In this document: positions 41,606 to 49,918 of the stretch, piece by piece | How positions within the stretch are numbered: position 1 is the stretch's first letter | Layout of the letters: every line of letters begins with the position of its first letter | NCBI RefSeq assembly: GCF_042650605.1 | Contig: NZ_JBHSBN010000024.1 | Location: 1-64,000 of the forward strand | From: Micromonospora_J zhanjiangensis | Lineage (GTDB): Bacteria; Actinomycetota; Actinomycetes; Mycobacteriales; Micromonosporaceae | Direction of reading: 5' to 3' | DNA: 64,000 bases | Notes under the pieces: model-generated | Told to the model about the DNA's origin: nothing | Seen by the model: only the letters and a program-made list of their open reading frames with translations | Databases searched by the model: none | Made by a program: the position numbers and the translations under genes

Positions 41606-42190
41606 TCACCGCCCGGTGGGGCGGGCCCGGACGTGCAGGCGTTCGCCCTGCGGTCCGAACAGGACCAGCAACTCCGCCGGCTGCGGTCCCGGGTTGCTGA
41701 GGCGGTGCGGTACCCGGGTGTCGAACTCGGCGACCTCGCCCGGGTCGAGGGCGAGGTCGTGCTCGCCGAGCAGCAGGCGTAGCCGGCCGGAGAGCACGTA
41801 GAGCCACTCGTGGCCCTCGTGCGTCTTCTGGCTCCGGTCACCGGTGGGGGAGCCGGGCGGCATGATCAGCTTGAACGCCCGCAGACCACCCGGACGGCGG
41901 GTCAGCGGCAGGTACGTGACGCCGTGCCGCACGATCGGGCGAGGATGTACCCGCGGATCGCCGGTGTCGGGCGCGCCGACCAACTCGTCCAACGGCACCT
42001 GGTGCGCCCGGGCCAGCGGCAGCAGCAGCTCCAGGGTGGGTCGCCGGCCGCCGGACTCCAGCCGGGACAGGGTGCTGACCGAGATGCCGGTCGCCTCGGC
42101 GAGCTGGGTCAGCGTGGTGCCGCGTTGCTGGCGCAGGGCGCGCAGCCGCGGGCCCACCGCGGACAGGGTGGTCTCGTCGTCGTTTGCCAT
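41606..42190 (-). CDS. XRE-family regulator with cupin domain
   Basis: 194 residues from an ATG at 42190. The helix-turn-helix (about 14-70: LRALRQQRGTTLTQLAEATG, STLSRLESG) is followed by a cupin (about 110-190: KTHEGHEWLYVLSGRLRLLLG with metal-type His, and LDPGEVAEFDTRVPH). This is the MerR/PuuR-like XRE-cupin architecture in which the cupin senses a small ligand. It is divergent from the FAD-methyltransferase fusion gene and probably represses it and itself through the inverted repeat at 42183-42199. Confidence 0.9.
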   Translation of the reverse strand: MANDDETTLSAVGPRLRALRQQRGTTLTQLAEATGISVSTLSRLESGGRRPTLELLLPLARAHQVPLDELVGAPDTGDPRVHPRPIVRHGVTYLPLTRRPGGLRAFKLIMPPGSPTGDRSQKTHEGHEWLYVLSGRLRLLLGEHDLALDPGEVAEFDTRVPHRLSNPGPQPAELLVLFGPQGERLHVRARPTGR

Positions 42191-42199
42191 ACCGGCAAA
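42183..42199. promoter_or_regulatory. candidate XRE operator
   Basis: TTTGCC and GGCAAA form 6-base inverted arms separated by five bases. The site overlaps the start codon of the XRE gene and lies about 90 bases upstream of the divergent gene. Its AT content stands out locally. Autoregulatory binding is inferred. Confidence 0.45.
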
Positions 42200-42286
42200 C
42201 ATAGTTGCCGAACCGGTGCCCGGCGGCGCACCGTGGCCTCGACGGGGACGACAACTCCGTCGCGCACGGAGATCAGGGAGGTAACG

Positions 42287-43870
42287 GTGGACCAGACGTA
42301 CGACGTGGTGGTGATCGGGGCCGGCGCCGCCGGGCTGAGCGGCGCGCTGGCACTGGCCCGGGCGAGACGGTCGGTCCTGGTGGTCGACGCCGGCGAGCCG
42401 CGGAACGCGCCCGCCGGGCAGATGCACAACTACCTGTCCGCGGACGGGATGTCGCCGGCGGAGCTGGTGGCGGCCGGCCGCGCCGAGGTGACCGGGTACG
42501 GCGGCGAGGTCGTCGCCGGCCGGGTGGTGGGCGCGGACCGCGACGGGGACGTGTTCCGGGTCACCCTGGCCGACGGACCGCCGGTACGGGCCCGCCGGTT
42601 GCTGGTGGCCACCGGGCTGGTCGACGAGCTGCCCGACGTCCCCGGGCTGGCCCGGCGGTGGGGGCGGGACGTGCTGCACTGCCCGTACTGCCACGGCTGG
42701 GAGGTGCGTGACCGGCGGATCGGCGTCCTGGCCACCGGGCCGATGGCGGTGGAACAGGCGAACCTGTGGCGGCAGTGGAGTCCGCACGTGCTGCTGTTCA
42801 CGCACCGCACACCGGCACCGGACGCCGGGACCGCGGAGCGACTCGCGGCCCGGGAGATCACCGTCGTGTCCGAGCCGGTGGCCGGCCTCGAGCTGGCCGA
42901 CGACACCCTGGCCGGCGTACGGCTGGCCTCCGGCGAGGTCGTCGCGGTGGACGCGCTGGTCGTCGCGTCCCGGCTCACCGCCCGGGTCGACGGGCTGGAG
43001 CCGCTCGGGTTGAAGCCGGTCGACGTCGAACTGGGCGGGCACGTGATCGGCAGTCAGCTCCCGGTCGACCCGACCGGGGCGACCGCCGTACCCGGGGTCT
43101 GGGCGGCCGGCAACGTGGCCGACGTCCGCGCCCAGGTGATCGTGTCCGCCGCGGCCGGGCTCACCGCCGGTGCGGCGATCAACGCCGACCTGATCGCCGA
43201 GGAGACCCGGGCCGCGCTCGCCGCGCACCGGCGGACCAGGGCGGAGATGTTCACCGAGGCAGCCTGGGAGGAGCGGTACTCCGCCCGGCCGGCGGTCTGG
43301 AGCGGCCGGCCCAACCCGCAACTCGTGGCCGAGGCTACCGACCTGGCGCCCGGTCGGGCCCTCGACGTCGGCTGCGGCGAGGGCGCCGACGCGGTCTGGC
43401 TGGCCGGGCGGGGCTGGCGGGTGACCGCGGTGGACATCTCCCGTACCGCGCTGGACCGGGCCGCGACGCACGCCGCCGAGGCGGGCGCCGAGCTCGCCGG
43501 CCGGATCGACTGGCTGCACGCCGACCTGCGCGAGCGGCCGCCCGAGGCGGACCGCTACCAGTTGGTGTCGGCGCAGTTCATGCACCTGCCGGAACAGGAG
43601 CGTGGGGAGTTGTTCGGCCGGCTGGCCGCCGCCGTCGCCCCCGGCGGCACCCTGCTGATCGTCGGACACCACCCGTCCGACCTGCGGACCACGGCGCACC
43701 GGATGCACTTCCCCGAGATGATGTACACCGCCGAGGAGGTCGCGGCGACGCTCGACCCCACCGGGTGGGAGGTGCTGGCCGCCGAGTCCCGGCCGCGTAC
43801 CGTGACCGACCCGGAGGGACGGCGGACGGTCATCCACGACGCCGTGCTGCGGGCCCGCCGCAGGCCCTGA
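42287..43870 (+). CDS. fused thioredoxin-reductase-like FAD protein and SAM methyltransferase
   Basis: 527 residues from a GTG at 42287 with GGGAGG upstream. Residues 1-300 form an FAD/NAD(P) oxidoreductase: GxGxxG in VVIGAGAAGLSG, active Cys pair C132/C135 in HCPYCHGWEV, and the FAD-binding GVWAAGNVADVRAQ. From about 315 a class I methyltransferase begins (EERYSARPAVWSGRPN; DVGCGEGADAVWLAGRGW; FMHLPEQERGEL), of the TehB/thiopurine type. One chain thus joins dithiol redox chemistry and methyl transfer. The substrate could be a thiol, selenium or tellurium compound, which is speculative. Divergent XRE-cupin control is likely. Confidence 0.88.
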   Translation: MDQTYDVVVIGAGAAGLSGALALARARRSVLVVDAGEPRNAPAGQMHNYLSADGMSPAELVAAGRAEVTGYGGEVVAGRVVGADRDGDVFRVTLADGPPVRARRLLVATGLVDELPDVPGLARRWGRDVLHCPYCHGWEVRDRRIGVLATGPMAVEQANLWRQWSPHVLLFTHRTPAPDAGTAERLAAREITVVSEPVAGLELADDTLAGVRLASGEVVAVDALVVASRLTARVDGLEPLGLKPVDVELGGHVIGSQLPVDPTGATAVPGVWAAGNVADVRAQVIVSAAAGLTAGAAINADLIAEETRAALAAHRRTRAEMFTEAAWEERYSARPAVWSGRPNPQLVAEATDLAPGRALDVGCGEGADAVWLAGRGWRVTAVDISRTALDRAATHAAEAGAELAGRIDWLHADLRERPPEADRYQLVSAQFMHLPEQERGELFGRLAAAVAPGGTLLIVGHHPSDLRTTAHRMHFPEMMYTAEEVAATLDPTGWEVLAAESRPRTVTDPEGRRTVIHDAVLRARRRP

Positions 43871-43952
43871 GCCGCGGCGCCGGCCAGGCTGGCCGCGGCT
43901 GCCCGGCCTGCCCCGGTCCGGGCCCCGTGGCTCGTCCCGGAGGTGCCGGCCC

Positions 43953-43991
43953 GGCCGGGTACGGGTGGGCCGGGTACGGGTGGGCCGGGTC
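43953..43991. repeat. 15-bp tandem repeat, about 2.6 copies
   Basis: GGCCGGGTACGGGTG starts at 43953, 43968 and 43983 (partial). It lies between the fusion gene and the convergent MFS gene, touching the latter's stop codon. Confidence 0.75.
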
Positions 43992-45232
43992 TACGACGTT
44001 CGTCCGGCCCGGTCCCGCCGAACGGGTCGAACGCCGCCCGGGTCCCCCGTCGGACCGCTCGGGCCCGCGCCCCTCGCGGCGGTGTCGCTGCGCCGGGTGT
44101 CGACGGCGAGCAACCCGACCGCGGCCAGGGTCAGCAGGCCACCGGCCAGCCCGAGCAGCCGCGGCCCCGGGCCGCTCAGCACGGCGGCGCCGAGCAGCGA
44201 ACCGGCGGCGATGCCGGCGTTGAAGGCGGTGCTCACCCCGGCCGCCGCGGCGTCGGTGCTGTCCGGGGCCAGGTGCAGCGTCCGGTTCTGCACGGCGGTG
44301 GCGAACGCGGCGTAGCCGAGCCCGGTCCCGGCCAACAGCACGACCACGGCGGGCTGGACCGTGCCGAACGCGGTCAGGCCGAGCAGGGCGGCGGCACCGA
44401 CGCCCCCGGGTACCAGCAGCGAGCCGACCGGGCGGCGGTCGAGGGCCCGGCCCACCGCGACCGTGCCGGCGACACCGGCCGCGCCGGAGACGAACAGCAG
44501 CGGCGCCAGCACGGCTTCGGTGAACCCGCCGACGTCCAGCAGGAACGGCGTCACGTACGTCTGCAGGATCAGGAAGCCGTTGACCGCCATCGCGGTCGCG
44601 ACCAGCAGGACCGCGAACCGCCGCCGGTCCGGTGCGCTGCCCCGGGCGGCGCCGCCGGCGGCCGGTGGGTAGGTCGGGATCAGGACCGCCACGGCGACGG
44701 CGACCGCCAGGCCGACCGCCACCAGGGCCCAGAACGCCGCCCGCCAGCCGGCCTGCTGTCCCAGCCAGGTGCCGAGCGGCACGCCGACCACCGGGGCCAG
44801 CGCCGCGCCGGTGGAGAACATGGCCACCGCCCGGCCCCGCAGGGCGGCCGGGAAGGGCCCGGTCACGGTGGCCGTGGCGACCGACCAGAACAGCGCCTGG
44901 GCCAGGGCGGTGACCAGCCGGGCGCCGGCCAGCACGGGGTACGTGGTAGCCAGCGCGGCCACCGCGTTGGCGGCCGCGAACAGGACCATGGTGACGGTGA
45001 GCAGGTGCCGGCGGGGCACCCGGCGGGTCAACCGGGTCAGCGGTACGGACGCCAGCGCGACCACCACGGCGTACCCGCTGACCAGCAGGCCGACCTGCGC
45101 GCGGGACCGGTCCAGGTCGGGCGCGATGACGGTGAGCAGACCGATCGGCAGCAGTTCGGTGGTGATGAAGGCGAACGCCGCGAAGGACATCACGGCCAGC
45201 GCCGCCCAGGCCCGTCGCGGTGAGACGTTCAT
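43991..45232 (-). CDS. MFS transporter (DHA1/AraJ-like exporter)
   Basis: 413 residues from an ATG at 45232. Twelve spans are recognisable. Conserved loop motif A is RLTRRVPRRHLL between spans 2 and 3. FITTELLPIGLL in span 1 is the signature of AraJ/arabinose-polymer and chloramphenicol-type DHA1 exporters. GAALAPVVGVPLGTWLG fits motif C of drug antiporters. It should export a small hydrophobic molecule using the proton gradient. The substrate is unknown. It stands as a single gene, convergent with the FAD-methyltransferase fusion. Confidence 0.9.
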   Translation of the reverse strand: MNVSPRRAWAALAVMSFAAFAFITTELLPIGLLTVIAPDLDRSRAQVGLLVSGYAVVVALASVPLTRLTRRVPRRHLLTVTMVLFAAANAVAALATTYPVLAGARLVTALAQALFWSVATATVTGPFPAALRGRAVAMFSTGAALAPVVGVPLGTWLGQQAGWRAAFWALVAVGLAVAVAVAVLIPTYPPAAGGAARGSAPDRRRFAVLLVATAMAVNGFLILQTYVTPFLLDVGGFTEAVLAPLLFVSGAAGVAGTVAVGRALDRRPVGSLLVPGGVGAAALLGLTAFGTVQPAVVVLLAGTGLGYAAFATAVQNRTLHLAPDSTDAAAAGVSTAFNAGIAAGSLLGAAVLSGPGPRLLGLAGGLLTLAAVGLLAVDTRRSDTAARGAGPSGPTGDPGGVRPVRRDRAGRTS

Positions 45233-45354
45233 CGGCCTCCCCGTCCGTGCTGGGTGCGGAACTGTCCCCGCGAAACTATCCCGGCCGGTCGGACCGTCGA
45301 CGTGCGGGCCGCCCGGTGGGTGATCCGCCGGGCGGCCGGCCGGGTGGGCCCGGG

Positions 45355-47268
45355 TCAGTCCGCCCGGACGGGTTCGGCCGCGGACCGGGGGGACTGGAGC
45401 GCGGACAGCACGGTCGGCAGCGGGCCGTTCGGGGCGTTCCGCCGTCGACGCCAGGAGGATTCCGTGGCCTCGGCCACCCGGTCGACCCGGAGCCGGTCGT
45501 AGTGCCGGGCCGGGACGATCAACTCGACGCCCGCCGACCACAGCGTCCCGGCCCGGGACCGGACCGCCGGAAGCCGGGTGAGGGTCTCGGCGGTGGCGCC
45601 CACGTCGATGGCGCGTCCGGTCGGTACCTGGACCTCCAGGAGGAGACGACCGGCGACCACCGCGGGCTCCCGCCGGTACAGCCGCAGCCACCGGCGGGGC
45701 GGCCCGGAGCCGCGCGCGGGCACCAGCGCGTAGGCCCGCCCGGCCCGGGAACCCGGCCACCTGGGTACGTCGTTGGGCAGACCGGCGACGCCGTGCCAGG
45801 AACCGTCGCAGTCGAGGCGGACCGGGGCGGCGTCGAACTCCCCGGCGGCGGTGAGCGCACCGGCCGCGGAGACCTGGTAGCCGGCCAGCAGCCGCAGCCG
45901 GTCGAGCCGGCCGGCCGGCAGCAGGTACGCGTCGTGCCCGGCGAGCAGGTGCTGGAGATTCGCCGGTATGTGCGACCGCATGGACGCCATCGGGATGGCG
46001 CCACCGGGTTCGACCCGGATCCGGAACAGGTGGGTCGCGGCGCGGGTCGACGGGGCCGGACGCGGTTCCAGCCGCCCGATCAGGAACAGCTCGGGGCTCG
46101 GCAGGCCGTTCTCGACCGCCTGCCGCGGCTCCCGGTCGGCGGCCACGAACACGTCGAACGGGTCGGCGTTGACGCACTGTCCGGGCCGCAGCCAGGCGAC
46201 GCCGGACGCGGGCGCCCGGCGCTGCTCGACCAGCACGGAGGGTCGTTCGGACGGGCGTACGGTGACCGGTTCCGGCCGTCCGGCGGCGACCGGCGCCGGC
46301 GTGACCTGGTCGGCGGCCGGCTCCGCCGGGGCGACCGGCACCAGGCGGCCGTCCGGATCCGAGCGGAACGCCGGCGTACCGGTGAGGCCGGTCGGCCGGT
46401 GACACCGCCACCGGCCCGGCGTCCCGGTGGAGTCGACGGCCCGCAGGTCGTGACCGTCGTCGAGCAGTTGCGCCGCGCCGCCGACCGGTGGTGTCCAGAC
46501 GGTCGCCCCGACGGTGTCGGCGAGTTCCTGGACGTTGGCCTCCAACTGCCGCTGCTCGGTCTGCTCCGGCGGCCAGGTCAGCCAGAGCCGCAGGTCGGCG
46601 CCGTAGAGGGGGAGTTCGGCGAGGACCGCCGCGAGCCGCAGGCCGGTGTGCGTCCGTTGGGTGCCGCGGTAGTCGCTGGTCAGGAACGCGCCCGCCCGGA
46701 CCGTGACGGCGACCGTGGCCAGCCCGGGGAAACCGGTACGGAGCCGGTATGCGGCCGACCGCCGGGTGACGAAGTCGGCCCGGGTGGCCAACGCCAGCCC
46801 GTCGGACATCGGCAGGCACACGATCCCGTCGCGCGGGCGGACGACGCCGCCGTCGACGGCGAACCAGCCGGGCAGCGGGGTCGACAGGTCCGGCGGTTGG
46901 ATGACCAGCCAGTCCACCGGCTGGCGGGTGGACCGGTCCAGGGCGACGGCGTCGTACAGCCCGTCCGCCTCGTCGTCGGAACCCTGGTGCCGGATGTCCG
47001 CACCCTTCGGGGTGACGAAGACGTCCCTGCCGAGCAACCCGGCGACCTCGCGGAACAGCGCCTCGCGGCCGCCGCCGTCCCCGGCGAGCACCCGGACGTC
47101 GTCGGCCGGTTCGGCGGAACGGCGTACCAGGTCGGCCACCTGCCGGGCGTCCCGACCCGCGGCGGAGGACTCCGCCGGGACCGGCTCGTCGAGGATCAGG
47201 TCGAACAGCCCCGCCACCCGCCGGTGCCGACGTACGTCGAACCGGCGGGTGGCGGGTCGTCCGGACAT
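45355..47268 (-). CDS. protein of unknown function, 637 residues
   Basis: From an ATG at 47268, only 8 bases after the stop of the transglycosylase-lectin gene, so both are probably one operon. The N-terminal 230 residues look alpha/beta (AGLFDLILDEPVPAE; DWLVIQPPDLSTPLPGW). The middle is low-complexity, Pro-rich. The C-terminal part has beta-rich segments (THLFRIRVEPGGAIPMASM; RLLLEVQVPTGRAIDVG). No signal peptide, membrane span or catalytic motif was recognised. Association with a wall-acting protein and, divergently, an ECF sigma system suggests a cytoplasmic or surface-stress role, but nothing more can be said. Confidence 0.75.
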   Translation of the reverse strand: MSGRPATRRFDVRRHRRVAGLFDLILDEPVPAESSAAGRDARQVADLVRRSAEPADDVRVLAGDGGGREALFREVAGLLGRDVFVTPKGADIRHQGSDDEADGLYDAVALDRSTRQPVDWLVIQPPDLSTPLPGWFAVDGGVVRPRDGIVCLPMSDGLALATRADFVTRRSAAYRLRTGFPGLATVAVTVRAGAFLTSDYRGTQRTHTGLRLAAVLAELPLYGADLRLWLTWPPEQTEQRQLEANVQELADTVGATVWTPPVGGAAQLLDDGHDLRAVDSTGTPGRWRCHRPTGLTGTPAFRSDPDGRLVPVAPAEPAADQVTPAPVAAGRPEPVTVRPSERPSVLVEQRRAPASGVAWLRPGQCVNADPFDVFVAADREPRQAVENGLPSPELFLIGRLEPRPAPSTRAATHLFRIRVEPGGAIPMASMRSHIPANLQHLLAGHDAYLLPAGRLDRLRLLAGYQVSAAGALTAAGEFDAAPVRLDCDGSWHGVAGLPNDVPRWPGSRAGRAYALVPARGSGPPRRWLRLYRREPAVVAGRLLLEVQVPTGRAIDVGATAETLTRLPAVRSRAGTLWSAGVELIVPARHYDRLRVDRVAEATESSWRRRRNAPNGPLPTVLSALQSPRSAAEPVRAD

Positions 47269-47276
47269 CGTGACGA

Positions 47277-48890
47277 CTACCTGGCGGTGAAGGTCTGTTT
47301 CGGGTTACCGACGTAGTCCCAGATGTTGATCTCGGTGCCGTTGGTCGGGTTGTTGCCGACGCTGTCGATGCACTTGTTGGCCAGCAGGCTGCGGATCCAG
47401 TTCGACTCGACCTTCCACTGCTGCGCCGGGTTGCCGCTGCAGTTCGCGGTCTGCACCAGGGTGCCGGTCGCCGTGTTGCCCCAGGCCACGTCCATGCACA
47501 GCCCGGTCAGGACCGAGCGGATGGTGCCGTCGCCGCGGATGTCCCAGCGCTGCGAGGCGGACCCGCTGCTGCAGGTGCGCAGCGTCAGGTGGGTGCCGTC
47601 GACGCCGGCGCCGGCGTCGAGGCACTTGCCGGACTGCTTCTGGACGAAGGACTTGCCGGGCAGCGGCGTGTCCGGCTTCCCCGGCGGCGGCGGTGCGGCG
47701 GCGGTGGCGGTGGGTTTGGTGGTCGGTTTGGTGCCGGTCGCCTTCGGGGTCGGCGAGCCGGAGGACGGCGCGGTCGACGGCGCGGCGGTGGCGCTGAGCC
47801 GGGTGTCCAGCCGGTAGTACGCGGTGAAGGAGGCCACCCGGTCGATGAACGCCTTCGTGGCCGCGTCCGGTGTGCCGCCGGACTGGCGTACCGTCGTCGG
47901 CCCGACCCGCAACGCCGCGAGCGACAGCAGATAGGGGTCGCCCGGCAGGCCGGCCAGCTCCGTGATCATGCCGCACATCGCGGTGCCGACGACCGGGATC
48001 GCCACGGTCGGATCCCAGGCGGATGCGCCCTTCGGGGCGTACCGCTGCCAGACGTCCGGCAGGAACTGGGCGATGCCCTGCGCGCCGTCGGCGCCGAGCC
48101 GGTTCGGATCGAACGCCGACGCCGCCATCAGCACGGACGCCACCTGGGCGGGGGAGACCTGCTGGCAGACCTGGCCGGCGGCCAACACCGACGGGACGTA
48201 CTGCGCGGGCAGCGGTTTGGCGTCCGCGGGCGGACTGGCGGTGCCGAGTGGCTGGTTGCCGGCCCCGCCGAAAGCCGGAAGCTTCGCGTAGTAGGTCGCG
48301 TAGCCGCTGGCCTGGTCGACGTACTTGCCGCTGGCGGAGGTGACACCGCCGGCGTCCCGGACCGCCGGCACGCCGGAGTGGAAGGCGGACAGGGCCAGCC
48401 GCCACGGATCGCCCGGGGTCTTGGCCAGCCGCAGTTGCCCGCTCAGGTCGCACATCTGGTGTGCGAGCGCGAGGATGTTGGCGGAGCTGTCCCCCCGCTT
48501 GGCGTCCGGCCAGGGGGCCCACTTCTTCCAGTCCGCGTCGCGGAGCCCGGCGATACCCCGGCCCCCCGATGCCGTGCGGGAGGACTTGTTGTCCAGTCCG
48601 GACTCGGCCATGAGTTGGCCGGCGACCCGGGCCGGGGTCAGCATCGGGCACGACCGCGCGGCGGAGACGATCGCGGTCATCTGCTCGGCCGTGACGCTGC
48701 GCCCGGTTGTCGCATCGTTCCGCGCCGTGGCGATTCCCCAGCTGATGGTCGCCGCGATCGCGGCCAGGACCGCGAGCCCCGCGACGATCGTGGCCGCGGC
48801 GCTGCGCGGTAGCCAGCCGATCCGCCGGGTCAACCGGTCGCGGAGCCCGCTGAACCTCCGGCCGACGGGGCTTGACGAGGTGCTTTTCAC
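47277..48890 (-). CDS. membrane-anchored twin SLT-like domain protein with ricin-type lectin
   Basis: 537 residues from a GTG at 48890; an upstream start at 49016 lacks support. A basic start and span (AAATIVAGLAVLAAIAATIS) anchor it outside the membrane. Two transglycosylase-like domains follow. In the first, PARVAGQLMAESGLD keeps the Glu expected to be catalytic. In the second, PAQVASVLMAASAFD has Ala there, although GAQGIAQFLPDVW is well conserved. A Thr/Pro linker leads to a C-terminal ricin B-lectin domain with repeated QxW-type units (SASQRWDIRGDG, PAQQWKVES) and paired Cys. It probably binds and cleaves or remodels wall glycan. Confidence 0.86.
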   Translation of the reverse strand: MKSTSSSPVGRRFSGLRDRLTRRIGWLPRSAAATIVAGLAVLAAIAATISWGIATARNDATTGRSVTAEQMTAIVSAARSCPMLTPARVAGQLMAESGLDNKSSRTASGGRGIAGLRDADWKKWAPWPDAKRGDSSANILALAHQMCDLSGQLRLAKTPGDPWRLALSAFHSGVPAVRDAGGVTSASGKYVDQASGYATYYAKLPAFGGAGNQPLGTASPPADAKPLPAQYVPSVLAAGQVCQQVSPAQVASVLMAASAFDPNRLGADGAQGIAQFLPDVWQRYAPKGASAWDPTVAIPVVGTAMCGMITELAGLPGDPYLLSLAALRVGPTTVRQSGGTPDAATKAFIDRVASFTAYYRLDTRLSATAAPSTAPSSGSPTPKATGTKPTTKPTATAAAPPPPGKPDTPLPGKSFVQKQSGKCLDAGAGVDGTHLTLRTCSSGSASQRWDIRGDGTIRSVLTGLCMDVAWGNTATGTLVQTANCSGNPAQQWKVESNWIRSLLANKCIDSVGNNPTNGTEINIWDYVGNPKQTFTAR

Positions 48891-49267
48891 GGTCCCGGTC
48901 CCTTCGGGTGGCAACTTCGTCGTGTGGACGGACGGCGGGGCGGTTCGGTTCAACGTAGCGGGTGCCTGTCGAAGATTTTTTGGCCGGGTCCGGGTGCCGC
49001 GGCCCGGCCGGGGCACCGTCGACGTCGATGTTCACCCGCCCGGTGCGGGGCGATCCTAAGGGGACCTAGTAACATCCAAAAGGGATCCTAACAATTACCC
49101 GTTGTAGTGATCGTGGCGGTCAGGTCGGGAAAGAACCCGGAACGGGTGACTCGACGTCTCTTGAAGGGAGGCCCGCGGGTCCCGTTCATGGGACTGAAAC
49201 ATCGCTCGTGATAGAGATAGCGGTGGTCGATGCGCGGGCGGTGTCGCATGACCTGGGGAGGCGTTTC
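48891..49267. other. divergent promoter region between wall operon and ECF sigma gene
   Basis: A 377-base non-coding gap, AT-richer around 49040-49110. GATCCTAA occurs twice (about 49052 and 49084), flanking an ACCTAGTAACATCC stretch. CCCGGAACGGGTGACTCGACGTC near 49137 contains a GGAAC block like ECF -35 elements, but spacing to a -10 is unclear. A GTG at 49208 could start a longer sigma protein. No RNA gene or riboswitch was seen. Confidence 0.5.
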
Positions 49268-49846
49268 GTGGCGGCGGTACCCGACGGCATGGCTGATTCG
49301 TTAGGCACCGGCGGCGACGTGGCCGGGGACGGTGGGAATCCGCAGGTGGAGGCGCGGATGCGCCGGATCCACGAGGCGTACGCCGGTCCGTTGTCCCGGT
49401 TCCTGTCGCGGTTGACCCTCGGCGACCGTGACCTCGCCGAGGACCTGCTCCAGGAGACCTTCCTGCGGGCCTGGCGCAACATGGACGTCCTGCCGGACGA
49501 CGTCGAGAAGGTCGGTGGCTGGCTCTACACCGTGGCCCGCAACGTGGCCATCGACGCCGCACGGGCGCGCCGGGCCCGGCCGCCCGAGGTCCGGCTCCCG
49601 GACATCAACCGGGTGCCGTCGACGGGTGACGCGGTCGACCGGCTGGTCACGGTGCAGACGGTCCGACAGGGGCTGGGTCGGCTCAGCCCCGACCACCGGG
49701 CCGTGCTCATCGAGCTGTACTTTCGCGGCGCATCCACGGCCGAAGCGGCCGCCCGGCTGGGCATCCCCGAAGGTACAGTGAAGTCACGGGCGTATTACGC
49801 GGTGCGTTCGCTGCACGCGGTGCTGGGCCCGACGGAGCCGTCATGA
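49268..49846 (+). CDS. ECF sigma factor (SigL/SigK-like)
   Basis: 192 residues from a GTG at 49268 with GGGGAGG six bases upstream; a start at 49208 would add 20 residues. Region 2 (about 30-100) contains YAGPLSRFLSRLTLGDRDLA and EDLLQETFLRAWRNMD. Region 4 (about 130-185) contains LSPDHRAVLIELYFRGAS and AARLGIPEGTVKSRAYYAVR. It directs RNA polymerase to stress or envelope promoters when released from its anti-sigma partner, encoded 73 bases downstream. Likely targets are its own operon and perhaps the divergent wall genes and GH64 gene. Target choice is inferred. Confidence 0.92.
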   Translation: MAAVPDGMADSLGTGGDVAGDGGNPQVEARMRRIHEAYAGPLSRFLSRLTLGDRDLAEDLLQETFLRAWRNMDVLPDDVEKVGGWLYTVARNVAIDAARARRARPPEVRLPDINRVPSTGDAVDRLVTVQTVRQGLGRLSPDHRAVLIELYFRGASTAEAAARLGIPEGTVKSRAYYAVRSLHAVLGPTEPS

Positions 49847-49918
49847 CCGGCGTCCGGTCGGCGCACCGCCCCGGGCGGTCCGCTCGGGTCGGGAGGACGG
49901 CACGCGAGAGGGGGTGTC

